Source: Kribbella pratensis (GTDB lineage: Bacteria; Actinomycetota; Actinomycetes; Propionibacteriales; Kribbellaceae). From it: a DNA stretch of 64,000 bases. Below, piece after piece: positions 1 through 9,175 of this stretch (position 1 is the stretch's first letter; the number at the start of each line of letters is the position of its first letter). The notes below the pieces were generated by a model, which ran no database searches, was not told the origin of the DNA, and saw only the letters and a list, made by a program, of their open reading frames with translations. Where the stretch lies: positions 2,239,473-2,303,472 of the forward strand of contig NZ_SODP01000001.1 in the NCBI RefSeq assembly GCF_004365355.1. The letters are read 5' to 3'. A program made the translations under genes and the position numbers.

Positions 1-27
1 CCAGTGATTCACAGGTAATCTGCCGGT

Positions 28-786
28 GTGCCGGGGACTGTGCAGTCGATCGAGCGGGCCGCGGCGGTGCTGCGACTCCTCGCCGCCGCGCCTGACGGGC
101 TCGGGGTCGCCGACCTCGGCAACGCACTCGGGCTGGCCAAGACGACCGTGCACGGCATCCTCCGGACCCTGCATCAGGTCGGTTTCGTCGAACAGGACCA
201 CACCGGCGCGCATTACCACCTGAGCGACGCCTTTGGCCGGCTCGGCGAGAGCTACCTCGATCCGAACGAACTGCGCAGCCGCGCGATCAACTGGGCCGAC
301 TCGCTCGCGTCCCGCAGCGGTGAGGTCGTTCGCGTCGGCCGCCTGGTCGAGGGCAAGGTCGTCGTCGTGCACCACGTCTTCCGGCCCGACGACAGCGACC
401 AGGACCTGGACGTCGGTACGACGCTGCCGCCGCATGCGACCGCGCTGGGCAAGGCAGTCCTCGCGTACGACGCCAGCGGCGCCTCCCGGCCGCACAAGCT
501 CGAGGCGTTCACCACCCGGACGATCATCGATCCGGCCCGGCTGGCCGAGGAGCTCGCAGCGGTGCGCGCCCGCGGTTGGGCCAGCGAGTTCGAGGAATAC
601 ACGGTCGAGCTGGCGAGTATCGCGGCGCCGATCCGCGGACTCGGCGGCCTGGTCGTCGGCGCGGTCGGTCTGGCCGGCCGGGTCGAACGCATCTGCGACA
701 GCCGCCTGCGACATCGCGCCGACCTGGTGACGATGGTCCGCGCCACCGCGGACGCCATCGCCCGCGATCTCCGGGAGGACGCATGA
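28..786 (+). CDS. IclR-family transcriptional regulator, probable glycerol regulator
   Basis: A 252-residue protein starting at GTG. Residues about 6-66 form the IclR winged helix-turn-helix (the recognition part reads LGLAKTTVHGILRTL), and the rest is the IclR effector-binding domain, so the length is normal for the family. IclR regulators of the GylR type control glycerol genes in actinomycetes. This gene lies just before one glycerol kinase gene and near the glpF-glpK-glpD operon, whose promoter carries a dyad of the right kind, so glycerol control is a sound inference but is not proven. Only 27 bases of its own upstream region are in the window, so its promoter cannot be judged. Its stop codon overlaps the ATG of a low-complexity reading frame at 783. 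Confidence 0.88.
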   Translation: MPGTVQSIERAAAVLRLLAAAPDGLGVADLGNALGLAKTTVHGILRTLHQVGFVEQDHTGAHYHLSDAFGRLGESYLDPNELRSRAINWADSLASRSGEVVRVGRLVEGKVVVVHHVFRPDDSDQDLDVGTTLPPHATALGKAVLAYDASGASRPHKLEAFTTRTIIDPARLAEELAAVRARGWASEFEEYTVELASIAAPIRGLGGLVVGAVGLAGRVERICDSRLRHRADLVTMVRATADAIARDLREDA

Positions 787-1121
787 CCCCCGCCCCGCCG
801 TCCTCCGAGCTCACCGCCCCGCCCACCGCCCCGCCCTCCTCCGAACTCACCGCCCCACCCACCGCCCCGCCCTCCTCCGAGCTCACCGCCCCGCCCACCG
901 CCCCGCCCACCGCCCCGCCCACCGCCCCGCCCACCGCCGCACGCGCCGCCGCACGCGCCGCCGCACGCGCCGCCGCCATCGCGCCCCGGACGTCTCAGGG
1001 GTCAACCCCTGAGTTGGTCGGTTCGGCCAGGAGATTCTCGGGGGCCAACCCACCAACTCAGGGGTTGACCCCTGAGACGTCCGGCGGCGGGGGCGGGAGT
1101 GAGGGGTGGGGTGATGGCTGA
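783..1121 (+). CDS. Low-complexity Pro/Ala/Thr repeat ORF (uncertain) between iclR and glpK
   Basis: A possible 112-residue protein. Its ATG overlaps the iclR stop as ATGA, a GGGAGGA sequence sits a few bases upstream, and its stop falls 8 bases inside the glpK start region. The product would be three copies of a 12-residue Ser-Ser-Glu-Leu-Thr-Ala-Pro-rich unit, then Pro-Pro-Thr-Ala and Ala-Arg-Ala-Ala repeats, then a Gly-rich tail. There is no recognisable domain. It may be a chance frame across repetitive GC-rich DNA, or a translated leader coupling iclR to glpK. I recognise no family and favour neither reading strongly. Confidence 0.3.
   Translation: MTPAPPSSELTAPPTAPPSSELTAPPTAPPSSELTAPPTAPPTAPPTAPPTAARAAARAAARAAAIAPRTSQGSTPELVGSARRFSGANPPTQGLTPETSGGGGGSEGWGDG
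795..975 (+). repeat. Tandem repeats, 36-bp and 12-bp units
   Basis: About three near-identical 36-base units (TCCTCCGAGCTCACCGCCCC followed by GCCCACCGCCCCGCCC) are followed by about four 12-base ACCGCCCCGCCC units and then three ACGCGCCGCCGC units. All unit lengths are multiples of three, so changes in copy number keep the reading frame that starts at 783. Confidence 0.8.
986..1084. repeat. 33-bp perfect inverted repeat with nested dyads upstream of glpK
   Basis: The arms are 986-1018 and 1052-1084, perfectly complementary, around a 33-base centre. Each arm contains its own smaller palindrome, CTCAGGGGT-CA-ACCCCTGAG, so the RNA could fold as one long hairpin or as two smaller ones. It ends about 30 bases before the glpK ATG and leaves the ribosome site free. 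It could be an attenuator, a regulator site or a mobile palindromic repeat; there is no T-run as in a classical terminator. Confidence 0.8.
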
Positions 1122-2631
1122 GCAGTATGTGGCGGCCGTGGATCAGGGGACGAACTCGACGCGGTGCATCCTGTTCGACCGGCGCGGGCGGTTGGTGTCG
1201 GTGGCGCAGCGTGAGCACCACCAGCTCTTCCCGCGACCCGGGTGGGTCGAGCACGACGCCGGCGAGATCTGGAACAACGTCACCCGCGTGGTGCCGGGCG
1301 CGATCAAGCAGATCGGCGCCTCACCGTCCCAGATCGTTGCCATCGGCATCGCCAACCAGCGCGAGACCAGCCTGCTCTGGGACCGGCTGACCGGCCGGCC
1401 GATCGGGCACGCGGTGACCTGGCAGGACACCCGGACGGACCGGCTGGTCACCGAGCTCGCCGGCACCGAAGGCGCGGACCGGTTCGCCGATCTGTGCGGT
1501 CTCCCGCTGACGACGTACTTCTCGGCGCCCCGGATCAAGTGGATGCTCGACCACACGCCCGGTCTGCGGCAGCGCGCCGAGCGCGGCGAGATCCTCTTCG
1601 GCACGATGGAGAGCTGGCTGATCTGGAACTTCACCGGCGGCGCGAAGGGCGGCCTGCACGCCACCGACGTGACCAACGCGAGCCGCACGATGCTGATGAA
1701 CATCGAGACGCTCGAATGGGACGACCGGCTGCTCGAGGCGTTCGACGTACCGCGGGCGATCCTGCCGGAGATCCGCCCGTCGTCCGGGGTCTTCGCGACC
1801 GCGACCGAAGTACTGCCCGGGGTGCGGATCGGTGCGGCGCTCGGCGATCAGCAGGCCGCGCTGTTCGGGCAGACCTGCTTCAGCGCCGGTGAGGCGAAGT
1901 GCACATACGGCACCGGGTCGTTCCTGCTGCTGCACACCGGGCAGGAGATCGTCCGGTCGAAGCACGGGATGCTGACCACGGTCGCGTACCAGATCGGTGA
2001 CCACCCTGCGTCGTACGCGCTGGAAGGCTCGATGGCCGTGACCGGGTCGCTGGTGCAGTGGTTCCGGGACGGGCTCGGGATGATCCACACCGCGGCAGAG
2101 ATCGAGACGCTGGCGCGCACGGTGGAGGACAACGGCGGCGCGTACATCGTGCCGGCGTTCTCCGGGCTGTTCGCACCACACTGGCGCAGCGAGGCGCGCG
2201 GCGTGATCGCCGGGCTGACCGGGTACATCACCAAGGGTCACCTGGCTCGCGCCGTCCTGGAAGCCACCGGCTTCCAGACGCTCGAGGTCGTCGACGCGAT
2301 GAACGCCGACTCCGGTATCGCGCTGACCGCGCTGAAGGTCGACGGCGGGATGACGGCGAACAACCTGCTGATGCAGTTCCTCGCCGATCTGCTCGACGTC
2401 CGCGTCGTCCGTCCGATGGTGACCGAGACCGTGTCCCTCGGTGCGGCGTACGCCGCCGGCCTGGCCGTCGGGTACTGGCCCGACCTGGAAGGCCTGCGCA
2501 GCAACTGGCACCGCGCAGGTCAGTGGATGCCGCACATGGATCCGGCCCGCCGCAAGACCGAGTACGCGAACTGGCAGGCGGCCGTCCAGCGGACCTTCAA
2601 CTGGATCCGTCCCGAGGACCAGGAACTCTAG
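1114..2631 (+). CDS. glpK: Glycerol kinase (first copy)
   Basis: Phosphorylates glycerol with ATP to sn-glycerol 3-phosphate in the cytosol, the entry step of glycerol use. The 505 residues match the usual size. The N-terminal phosphate-binding motif VDQGTNSTR, the glycerol-site segment NQRETSLLW...TWQDTRTDR, the [10 protein letters not shown] motif and the GTGSF nucleotide-site region are all present. The ATG at 1114 is preferred over an in-frame GTG at 1099 because GAGGGG lies 7 bases upstream of it and the protein then begins [12 protein letters not shown], as in relatives. It is a diverged paralogue of the kinase at 4457-5974. It lies downstream of the IclR gene and converges on glpD. Confidence 0.96.
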   Translation: MAEQYVAAVDQGTNSTRCILFDRRGRLVSVAQREHHQLFPRPGWVEHDAGEIWNNVTRVVPGAIKQIGASPSQIVAIGIANQRETSLLWDRLTGRPIGHAVTWQDTRTDRLVTELAGTEGADRFADLCGLPLTTYFSAPRIKWMLDHTPGLRQRAERGEILFGTMESWLIWNFTGGAKGGLHATDVTNASRTMLMNIETLEWDDRLLEAFDVPRAILPEIRPSSGVFATATEVLPGVRIGAALGDQQAALFGQTCFSAGEAKCTYGTGSFLLLHTGQEIVRSKHGMLTTVAYQIGDHPASYALEGSMAVTGSLVQWFRDGLGMIHTAAEIETLARTVEDNGGAYIVPAFSGLFAPHWRSEARGVIAGLTGYITKGHLARAVLEATGFQTLEVVDAMNADSGIALTALKVDGGMTANNLLMQFLADLLDVRVVRPMVTETVSLGAAYAAGLAVGYWPDLEGLRSNWHRAGQWMPHMDPARRKTEYANWQAAVQRTFNWIRPEDQEL

Positions 2632-2635
2632 CAAC

Positions 2636-2660
2636 GGGGAGGACCGTGCCGGTCCTCCCC
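2636..2660. terminator. Bidirectional terminator hairpin between glpK and glpD
   Basis: GGGGAGGACC-GTGCC-GGTCCTCCCC is a perfect 10-bp stem with a 5-base loop. It starts 4 bases after the glpK stop and ends 10 bases before the glpD stop on the other strand, which suits two convergent genes. It has no clear T-tract, which is common in high-GC actinobacteria. Confidence 0.75.
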
Positions 2661-2670
2661 GCGCTGATGG

Positions 2671-4383
2671 TCAGGCCGGCGAGACGATGTCCGGAGCCTC
2701 GAGGCGCACCTTGTCGGCGGACTCGTCGTCGGGCTGGTCCTGCGAGTCCCGTTCGGACTGGACGCGCCTGTTGTAGAACGAGACCTCGCGCTCGATTGTC
2801 GCCGCGTCCCAGCCGAGGATCGGTGCGACCAGCCGGGCAGCTGCCTCCGCTGCGCCGACGCCGCGGTCCCAGGCCTCGATCGAGATCCGGGTGCGCCGGG
2901 CAAGGATGTCGTCGAGATGACGAGCGCCCTCGGCCTTGGCGCCGTACACGATCTCCGCCTTCAAGTAGTCCTGCGTGCCGGGCAGCTGCTCGCCCAGCGA
3001 CGGGTCCTCCTCGACGAGCTGCAGTACTTCGTCGACCAGCGCGCCGTACCGGTTCAGCAGGTGCTCGATGCGGGCCACGTGCAGACCGGAGCGCTGCGCG
3101 ATCAGGTGGCGCTGGTTCCACAACGCGTGGTACCCGTCGGCGCCGACCAGCGGGATGTTCTTCGTGACGCTCTTCGGCACCCGTCCGTCCAGCGCGTCCG
3201 CCACCGCGTCGATCGCGTCCTTCGCCATCACCCGGTACGTCGTGTACTTGCCACCAGCAACTACCACGAGACCCGGTGCGGTGTGGGCGACGACGTGTTC
3301 GCGGGACAGCTTCGACGTACTCTCCGACTCACCGGCGAGCAGCGGCCGCAGTCCGGCGTACACGCCCTCGACGTCCTCGCGGGTGAGCGGGGTCGTGAGT
3401 ACTGCGTTGACGTGGTCGAGCAGGTATTCGATGTCCTTGCTCGTCGCGGCCGGATGCGCCTTGTCCAGGTGCCAGTCGGTGTCCGTGGTGCCGATCAGCC
3501 AGTGCCGGCCCCACGGGATGATGAACAGCACGGACTTCTCGGTCCGCAGGATCATCCCGGTGCTGGACTGGATCCGGTCCTTCGGCACGACGAGGTGGAT
3601 GCCCTTCGACGCGCGGACGTGGTACTGCCCGCGCTCCCCCACCATCGCCTGCGTGTCGTCGGTCCAGACGCCGGTCGCGTTCACGACCTGCTTCGCGCGG
3701 ACCTCGAACTCGCGACCGCTCTCGAGGTCCTTCGCCTGGACGCCGGTGACCCGCTCACCCTGCCGCAGGAAGCCGGTCACCTTCACGCGGTTCGCCACAT
3801 GCGCTCCGTACGACGCGGCAGTCCGCGCGAGCTCCATCGTGTGGCGGGCGTCGTCGACCTGCGCGTCGTAGTACTGCAGCGCGCCGACCAGGGCGGACTT
3901 CTTCAACGACGGGACCAACCGCATCGCGCCGCGGCGGGTCAGGTGCCGGTGGAGCGGCAGCCCGGCTCCCAGGCCCGAGCTGACCGCCATACCGTCGTAC
4001 AGGGCGACGCCGGAGCCGGCGTAGAACCGCTCCCACCAGCGGTGCTGGAGCGGGTACAGGAACGGCACCGGCTTGACCAGGTGCGGTGCCAGGCGTTGCA
4101 GGAGCAGACCGCGCTCCTGCAACGCCTCGTGCACCAGTCGGAAGTCGAGCATCTCCAGGTAGCGCAGGCCGCCATGGATCAGCTTGCTGGACCGGCTGGA
4201 GGTGCCGCTCGCAAAGTCGCGCGCCTCCAGCAGTCCGGTGGTCAGACCCCGGGTCGCGGCGTCGAGCGCCGACCCGGTGCCGACCACCCCGCCACCGATC
4301 ACCAGGACGTCCAGTTCCCGTCCGTCGGCCATCGCGTCGATCGCGTCGGCCCTCGCTTGCGGGGACAGAGCCACTACGCCCAC
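2671..4383 (-). CDS. glpD: Aerobic glycerol-3-phosphate dehydrogenase, FAD-dependent
   Basis: Oxidises sn-glycerol 3-phosphate to dihydroxyacetone phosphate at the membrane and passes electrons through FAD to the quinone pool. The 570 residues are the normal size. The FAD/NAD-binding Gly motif VIGGGVVGTGSALDAATRG lies near residue 30, followed by the typical SSRSSKLIHGGLRYLE segment and, towards the C-terminus, the HVVAHTAPGL...GGKYTTYR region. It is the last gene of the minus-strand glpF-glpK-glpD unit, 73 bases behind glpK. That short gap contains two direct copies of GATCACTGCC. The order transporter, kinase, dehydrogenase follows the pathway. Confidence 0.96.
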   Translation of the reverse strand: MGVVALSPQARADAIDAMADGRELDVLVIGGGVVGTGSALDAATRGLTTGLLEARDFASGTSSRSSKLIHGGLRYLEMLDFRLVHEALQERGLLLQRLAPHLVKPVPFLYPLQHRWWERFYAGSGVALYDGMAVSSGLGAGLPLHRHLTRRGAMRLVPSLKKSALVGALQYYDAQVDDARHTMELARTAASYGAHVANRVKVTGFLRQGERVTGVQAKDLESGREFEVRAKQVVNATGVWTDDTQAMVGERGQYHVRASKGIHLVVPKDRIQSSTGMILRTEKSVLFIIPWGRHWLIGTTDTDWHLDKAHPAATSKDIEYLLDHVNAVLTTPLTREDVEGVYAGLRPLLAGESESTSKLSREHVVAHTAPGLVVVAGGKYTTYRVMAKDAIDAVADALDGRVPKSVTKNIPLVGADGYHALWNQRHLIAQRSGLHVARIEHLLNRYGALVDEVLQLVEEDPSLGEQLPGTQDYLKAEIVYGAKAEGARHLDDILARRTRISIEAWDRGVGAAEAAARLVAPILGWDAATIEREVSFYNRRVQSERDSQDQPDDESADKVRLEAPDIVSPA

Positions 4384-4456
4384 TGTGCTGTTCCTTCCGA
4401 TTCCAGTTACTTATCTACTGCTGTGCTGCCGATCACTGCCGATCACTGCCGGTCGA

Positions 4457-5974
4457 TCAGCTGACGTCCACCCAGTCCAGTGTCCGCTGGACTGCCTTCT
4501 GCCAGCCGGCGTACCCCGCGGCACGCTGCTCGTCCGACCACTGCGGCTCCCACCGCTTGTCCTCGTTCCAGTTCTGGACGAGCTCTTCCTTGGTCTTCCA
4601 GAACCCGACCGCGAGACCGGCCGCGTACGCCGCACCGAGAGCCGTGGTCTCCGCGACGACCGGCTTGCTCACCGGTACGCCGAGGATGTCGGCCTGCATC
4701 TGCATGGCCAGCTCGTTGGCCGTCACGCCGCCGTCGACCTTCAGCACGTCGAGCGTCACGCCCGAGTCCTTCTCCATCGCGTCGGCGACGTCCTTGCTCT
4801 GGTAGCAGATCGCTTCCAGTGTTGCGCGCGCCAGGTGAGCGTTGGTGTTGAACCGCGACAGCCCGACGATCGCCCCGCGCGCGTCGGACCGCCAGTACGG
4901 CGCGAACAGGCCCGAGAACGCGGGCACGAAGTACACGCCGCCGTTGTCCTCGACGGTCCGGGCCAGCGTCTCGATCTCACTCGCGCCGGAGATGATGCCG
5001 AGTTGGTCCCGCAGCCATTGCACTGCGGAGCCGGTCACGGCGATGGAACCCTCCAGCGCGTAGACCGGCGCCTCGTCGCCGAACTTGTAGCACATCGTGC
5101 TGAGCAGGCCGGCCTTGGACCGGACCAGCTCGGTGCCGGTGTTCAGCAGCATGAAGTTGCCGGTGCCGTAGGTGTTCTTCGCCTCGCCCGGTTTGAAGCA
5201 GACCTGACCGACGGTTGCCGCCTGCTGGTCCCCGAGGTCGCCGGTGAGCGGCACGACGCCGCCCAACGGACCGTTGGCCAGCGTCTCGCCGTACTTGTTC
5301 GGGTCCGACGACGGACGGATCTCCGGCAGCATCTGCCGCGGGATGTTGAAGAAGCTGATCAGCTCGTCGTCCCAGTCGAGCGTCTCGAGGTTCATCAGCA
5401 TCGTCCGGCTGGCATTCGTCACATCGGTGACGTGTACGCCGCCGTCGGGGCCGCCGGTCAGGTTCCACAGCAGATAGGTGTCGGTGTTGCCGAACACGGC
5501 GTCACCGGCCTCGGCGGCCTCGCGGACGCCGTCGACGTTCTCCAGGATCCACTGCACCTTGCCGGCCGAGAAGTACGTCGCCGGCGGCAGACCGGCCTTC
5601 TGCCGGATCACGTCGCCCTTGCCTTCACGCTCCAGCGCGGAGGCGATCCGGTCGGTCCGGGTGTCCTGCCAGACGATCGCGTTGTAGTACGGGCGTCCGG
5701 TCTTGCGGTTCCACACCACCGCGGTCTCGCGCTGGTTCGTGATGCCGAGCGCCGCCAGGTCGCTCGCCTGCAGGTTGTTCGCGTTCAGCGCGGTCCGGAT
5801 CACCGAGCTGGTCCGCTCCCAGATCTCCAGCGGGTTGTGCTCCACCCATCCCGCCTGCGGCAGGATCTGCTCGTGCTCCAGCTGGTGGATGCCCACCTCG
5901 TTGCCGGAGTGGTCGAAGATCATGAATCGGGTGCTCGTGGTGCCTTGGTCGACGGCACCGACGAAGTCAGCCAT
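4457..5974 (-). CDS. glpK: Glycerol kinase (second copy)
   Basis: ATP-dependent glycerol kinase of 505 residues, carrying VDQGTTSTR near the N-terminus, [16 protein letters not shown]...[18 protein letters not shown] and GTGNF. The start at 5974 gives [12 protein letters not shown] and has a strong AGGAGAGGAC ribosome site; an upstream in-frame start would add only six residues. It sits between glpF (27 bases upstream) and glpD (73 bases downstream) on the same strand, so it is the operon kinase. The copy at 1114 is in a different transcription unit, so the two kinases may be expressed under different conditions. Confidence 0.96.
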   Translation of the reverse strand: MADFVGAVDQGTTSTRFMIFDHSGNEVGIHQLEHEQILPQAGWVEHNPLEIWERTSSVIRTALNANNLQASDLAALGITNQRETAVVWNRKTGRPYYNAIVWQDTRTDRIASALEREGKGDVIRQKAGLPPATYFSAGKVQWILENVDGVREAAEAGDAVFGNTDTYLLWNLTGGPDGGVHVTDVTNASRTMLMNLETLDWDDELISFFNIPRQMLPEIRPSSDPNKYGETLANGPLGGVVPLTGDLGDQQAATVGQVCFKPGEAKNTYGTGNFMLLNTGTELVRSKAGLLSTMCYKFGDEAPVYALEGSIAVTGSAVQWLRDQLGIISGASEIETLARTVEDNGGVYFVPAFSGLFAPYWRSDARGAIVGLSRFNTNAHLARATLEAICYQSKDVADAMEKDSGVTLDVLKVDGGVTANELAMQMQADILGVPVSKPVVAETTALGAAYAAGLAVGFWKTKEELVQNWNEDKRWEPQWSDEQRAAGYAGWQKAVQRTLDWVDVS

Positions 5975-6001
5975 GGAAAGTCCTCTCCTCACACAGGGGT
6001 G

Positions 6002-6832
6002 TCATGCGGTCTTCTCCTCGGGGATCCGGCCCGGCTCCTCGTCCGTGTCGGCGATCGGCAGGTTGCGGCCCACCAGCAGGTCGTACAGGAACCCGCCGAC
6101 CAGGGCGCCGATGATGGGCCCGACTATCGGCACCCAGAAATAGATATCCCCGAACTGATCCTTGAAAGCTGTCCCGTATCCGGTGAGGAAGGACGCCAGT
6201 CGCGGCCCGAAGTCACGGGCCGGGTTGATCGCGTAGCCGGCATTGGTGCCCCAGGCCATACCGATCGCCACCACGATCAGACCCACGATGAACGGGGCCA
6301 GGTTCGCGGCCGGGGCCGTGTTGCGCAGGTCGGTGACGGCGAGGATCAGGAACATCAGGATCGCCGTACCGATGATCTGGTCCCGCAAGCCGCCCCACAT
6401 GTGGACGCCGATGTCGGCGCCGTTGCCGGGCAGGGTGGAGAAGATGCCCTGGGTCTTGATCGTGTGCCCGGGATCCACCTTGCCGATCGCCTCGGTGTAG
6501 TTCCAGCGGACCACCAGAGCCGCCACGAACGCCCCGACGATCTGTGACAGCGAGTACGGCAGCACCTTCCTCCAGCTGAACCCGCGGAACGTCGCCAGCG
6601 CGACCGTCACCGCCGGATTCAGATGCGCACCGGTCATCCGGCCCGCCGTGTAGACCCCCAGCGTCACCCCGAGACCCCAGGCCCACGCGATCGAGTCGTG
6701 GCCTCCGATCCCGCCGGCAACCACCTGGGCCACCACGCCGACGCCGAACAGGATCAGGATGAACGTGCCCGCGAACTCCGCGCAACACTCCCCCAGGAGG
6801 GTTTTCGCCTTGACCGCTTCGGTCGTAGCCAT
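6002..6832 (-). CDS. glpF: Glycerol uptake facilitator (aquaglyceroporin)
   Basis: A 276-residue membrane channel of the MIP family that lets glycerol diffuse into the cell, where GlpK traps it. Six hydrophobic segments are evident. Both half-helix motifs are present, NPA at residues about 72-74 (HLNPAVTVAL) and at about 203-205 (INPARDFGPR). The Asp that follows the second NPAR is the residue typical of glycerol channels rather than pure water channels. It is the first gene of the minus-strand operon glpF-glpK-glpD, and the dyad at 6911-6929 lies about 80 bases upstream of its start. Confidence 0.95.
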   Translation of the reverse strand: MATTEAVKAKTLLGECCAEFAGTFILILFGVGVVAQVVAGGIGGHDSIAWAWGLGVTLGVYTAGRMTGAHLNPAVTVALATFRGFSWRKVLPYSLSQIVGAFVAALVVRWNYTEAIGKVDPGHTIKTQGIFSTLPGNGADIGVHMWGGLRDQIIGTAILMFLILAVTDLRNTAPAANLAPFIVGLIVVAIGMAWGTNAGYAINPARDFGPRLASFLTGYGTAFKDQFGDIYFWVPIVGPIIGALVGGFLYDLLVGRNLPIADTDEEPGRIPEEKTA

Positions 6833-6910
6833 ACCGAACCTCCCTTCCCCGCCGTGACGACCACGGCTGGCTGGAATCTAGGAGTGACAACCAGGCGAAA
6901 CAACGCCCAC

Positions 6911-6929
6911 CGTTCGACATTGTCGAACG
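6911..6929. promoter_or_regulatory. Putative IclR-type operator of the glpF-glpK-glpD operon
   Basis: CGTTCGACA-T-TGTCGAACG is a perfect palindrome with 9-base arms and a 1-base centre, 79-97 bases before the glpF start. GTTCG...CGAAC dyads are typical targets of actinobacterial IclR-family proteins, and an IclR gene lies 6 kb away at 28-786. That this protein binds here is inference. Confidence 0.6.
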
Positions 6930-7050
6930 CCGATTCCCAGGCTGTGAGCTGCGACACACAGTAATCTCCTGATTACGCGGCCGACCATGCCAACCGGGTG
7001 CCGGAGTTCGGCGTCTGGGCTGTGGGTCAACTCGGTTTCGGGAGGGTTGG

Positions 7051-8349
7051 ATGAGTGTGTCGCTGCTCGGGGGATGGTTTCCGGCGGTGCTGGAGGTGGT
7101 TGCGGCGGGGGTTCTGATCGCGGCCGTGGGGTGGCGGGACCGGCGGTGGCGGTTGGGGGTGGTGCCAATTGTCGTCGGGGCGGCGGCGTTCGTGACGTTG
7201 TTCGCGGCCTACCCGGGGGCCGAGTTGATCGGACTCACCGATCCGTTGCCGTTCTCGGTGTGGTTGTGGTTCGGGCTGGCGGTCGGCGCGTTGATCGTGC
7301 TGGGCGCCGGGTGGCGGACGGCGCGGTGGTGGCGGCGGGGTACGGCCGTGGTCGCGGCCGCGCTTGCCGCGTTGGTGTGCGCCAACGGGATCAATCAGTT
7401 CGTCGGCTACTACCCGACGATCGACTCCGCGGTGAACGACTGGACCGACACACCGCTGCCGGGTCAGGTATCGATGGCGGGCCTCGCCCACACGGCCGGT
7501 ACGACGAAGCTCCCGCCGGCCGGGAGGCTGGTCGCGGTGAACATCCCCGCGACGTACAGCCATTTCAATCACCGGCAGGAGCTGGTCTACCTCCCTCCGA
7601 TCTGGTTCCGCGGTGACCACCGGCCCGCGCTGCCGGTCGTCGAGCTGATCGGCGGCGAGCGCGGCGGTCCGGGCGACTGGGTGCGGCTCGGCAACGCCGT
7701 ACAGGTGTCCGACGCGTACGCACACCGGCATCACGGGTACGCGCCGATCCTGGTCTTCGTCGACGCGACCGAGCGGTTCGACAACGACACCGAGTGCGTG
7801 AACGGCCCGCGCGGGAACTCTGCGGACCACCTGGACCAGGACATCCCGCACTTCGTCGAGAAGACGTTCGGCGCCTCGCACGACCCGCGGCAGTGGGCGG
7901 TCGCCGGGTTCTCGATGGGCGGCACCTGCGCCATCGACCTGGTCGTCGAGCACCCGGACGTCTTCGACCACTTCATCGACATCTCCGGCGACCTCGCGCC
8001 GTACACGAGCACGCCGGCGGCGAGCCTGCACGACCTGTACGGCGGCAACGTGGCGCTCGAGCACGCGAACGAGCCACTCCTGGTGATGCATGCCCACGGC
8101 AAGTACACGAACGTCAACGGCCTGTTCCTCACCAGCACCCAGGAGCTGCGGCACCAGCACGAGGCCGAGGAACTCTCGGCGGCCGCCGCCAAGGTCGGGA
8201 TCTGGTCCCGGGTCGAGATCTCGCCCGGCACGCACGTGTGGCAGTTCGCCGCCCCGGCGTTCGCCACGGCCTATCCTTGGCTGGCGAACCAGCTCGAGGT
8301 CCCGCACTCGCAACGGCATCAGGAAGCGAGGCACACGAAACCGGCGTGA
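7051..8349 (+). CDS. Membrane-anchored alpha/beta-hydrolase (esterase family)
   Basis: A 432-residue protein. The first 110 residues hold about four hydrophobic helices, and the rest is an exported alpha/beta-hydrolase domain of the putative esterase (antigen 85/esterase D-like) type. The nucleophile elbow GFSMGG puts the Ser at residue 288, and a likely catalytic His lies in SPGTHVWQF near the C-terminus. GGAGGG precedes the ATG. The domain order, a membrane part then an extracellular esterase, suits an enzyme that works on cell-envelope acyl esters; the substrate is unknown. It overlaps the next gene by four bases, so the two are probably co-translated. Confidence 0.82.
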   Translation: MSVSLLGGWFPAVLEVVAAGVLIAAVGWRDRRWRLGVVPIVVGAAAFVTLFAAYPGAELIGLTDPLPFSVWLWFGLAVGALIVLGAGWRTARWWRRGTAVVAAALAALVCANGINQFVGYYPTIDSAVNDWTDTPLPGQVSMAGLAHTAGTTKLPPAGRLVAVNIPATYSHFNHRQELVYLPPIWFRGDHRPALPVVELIGGERGGPGDWVRLGNAVQVSDAYAHRHHGYAPILVFVDATERFDNDTECVNGPRGNSADHLDQDIPHFVEKTFGASHDPRQWAVAGFSMGGTCAIDLVVEHPDVFDHFIDISGDLAPYTSTPAASLHDLYGGNVALEHANEPLLVMHAHGKYTNVNGLFLTSTQELRHQHEAEELSAAAAKVGIWSRVEISPGTHVWQFAAPAFATAYPWLANQLEVPHSQRHQEARHTKPA

Positions 8350-9155
8350 TCCAGATACTCCGACGACTCGCGATCGGTCTGGTCGTCCTGGCGGTCGTGA
8401 CCGCGATCAGCAGCGCGGACACGATCAGCGAGGTCCTCCGGCCGCAGCCCCGGGCTGCCGGTGAGGTCCGGGTCGTCGCGCTCGGCGACTCGGTCACGTC
8501 CGGCCACAACTGCGACTGCTCCGCGTTCCCCCAGATGTACGGCGACCTGCTGCACGACCGATCCGGCGCACCGGTGATCGTCAACAACCTCGGCGTCGCG
8601 GGCATCGACTCGAACGGTCTGCTGCAGCTGCTCGACCAGCGCAACTCCCCCGCCGAGCAGGCCACCGCAGCGGCGAACGTCGTACTGATCACGATCGGCG
8701 CGAACGATTTCGGCGACCACCACGACGACGTCACCAGCGGCCAGTGCACGGGTGACTGCGTGTCCGACGAGTTCGAGCAGCTCCAGGTCAACCTGGGCAA
8801 GATCCTCCACCGGATCCACGTCCTGCGGGCCAACCTGCCGACCACGATCCTGATGACCGGGTACTGGAACGTCTTCAAGGACGGCGATGTCGCCGAACGC
8901 CAGTACACCCCGAGCGGCCGGATCGCCAGCGACCAGCTCACCGTCCGCACCAATGCCGCGATCGCCGCCGCGGCCGGTGCGGACGACGCGACCTACGTCG
9001 ACATCTACACCCCGTTCGAGAACAGCTCCGACATCACCAGCCTGCTCGCCTCCGACGGCGACCACCCGAACGCCGCCGGCCACGCCCTGATCGCCCGAAC
9101 CCTCCTCGCCGCAACACCCAACCCTTTGACGCCGTCCCCACGTCAGGGAGGGTAG
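8346..9155 (+). CDS. SGNH/GDSL-family lipase-like hydrolase, signal-anchored
   Basis: A 269-residue protein starting at a GTG that overlaps the previous stop (GTGA). A hydrophobic N-terminal segment (residues about 8-20) acts as signal or anchor. The SGNH blocks are visible: ALGDSVTSG (Ser nucleophile), TIGANDFG (Gly and Asn) and DGDHPNAAGH (Asp and His) near the end. The family hydrolyses esters of lipids or acetylated sugars outside the cell. Coupling to an esterase-like gene suggests both act on the same envelope or extracellular material. The exact substrate cannot be read from the sequence. Confidence 0.85.
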   Translation: MIQILRRLAIGLVVLAVVTAISSADTISEVLRPQPRAAGEVRVVALGDSVTSGHNCDCSAFPQMYGDLLHDRSGAPVIVNNLGVAGIDSNGLLQLLDQRNSPAEQATAAANVVLITIGANDFGDHHDDVTSGQCTGDCVSDEFEQLQVNLGKILHRIHVLRANLPTTILMTGYWNVFKDGDVAERQYTPSGRIASDQLTVRTNAAIAAAAGADDATYVDIYTPFENSSDITSLLASDGDHPNAAGHALIARTLLAATPNPLTPSPRQGG

Positions 9156-9175
9156 ATCGACGGAGGGGAAACCAG

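Noticed and set aside
795-975. The 36-bp tandem repeats as a CRISPR array
   Set aside because: The units follow directly without unique spacers and are low-complexity CCG-rich DNA.
2917-4464. A 515-codon open frame on the plus strand opposite glpD
   Set aside because: It mirrors glpD in the antisense frame, has no recognisable domain and poor composition; long antisense frames are normal in high-GC DNA.
4184-6547. A 787-codon open frame on the plus strand across glpK and glpF
   Set aside because: It is antisense to two clearly real genes, with a histidine/arginine-rich product typical of a shadow frame.
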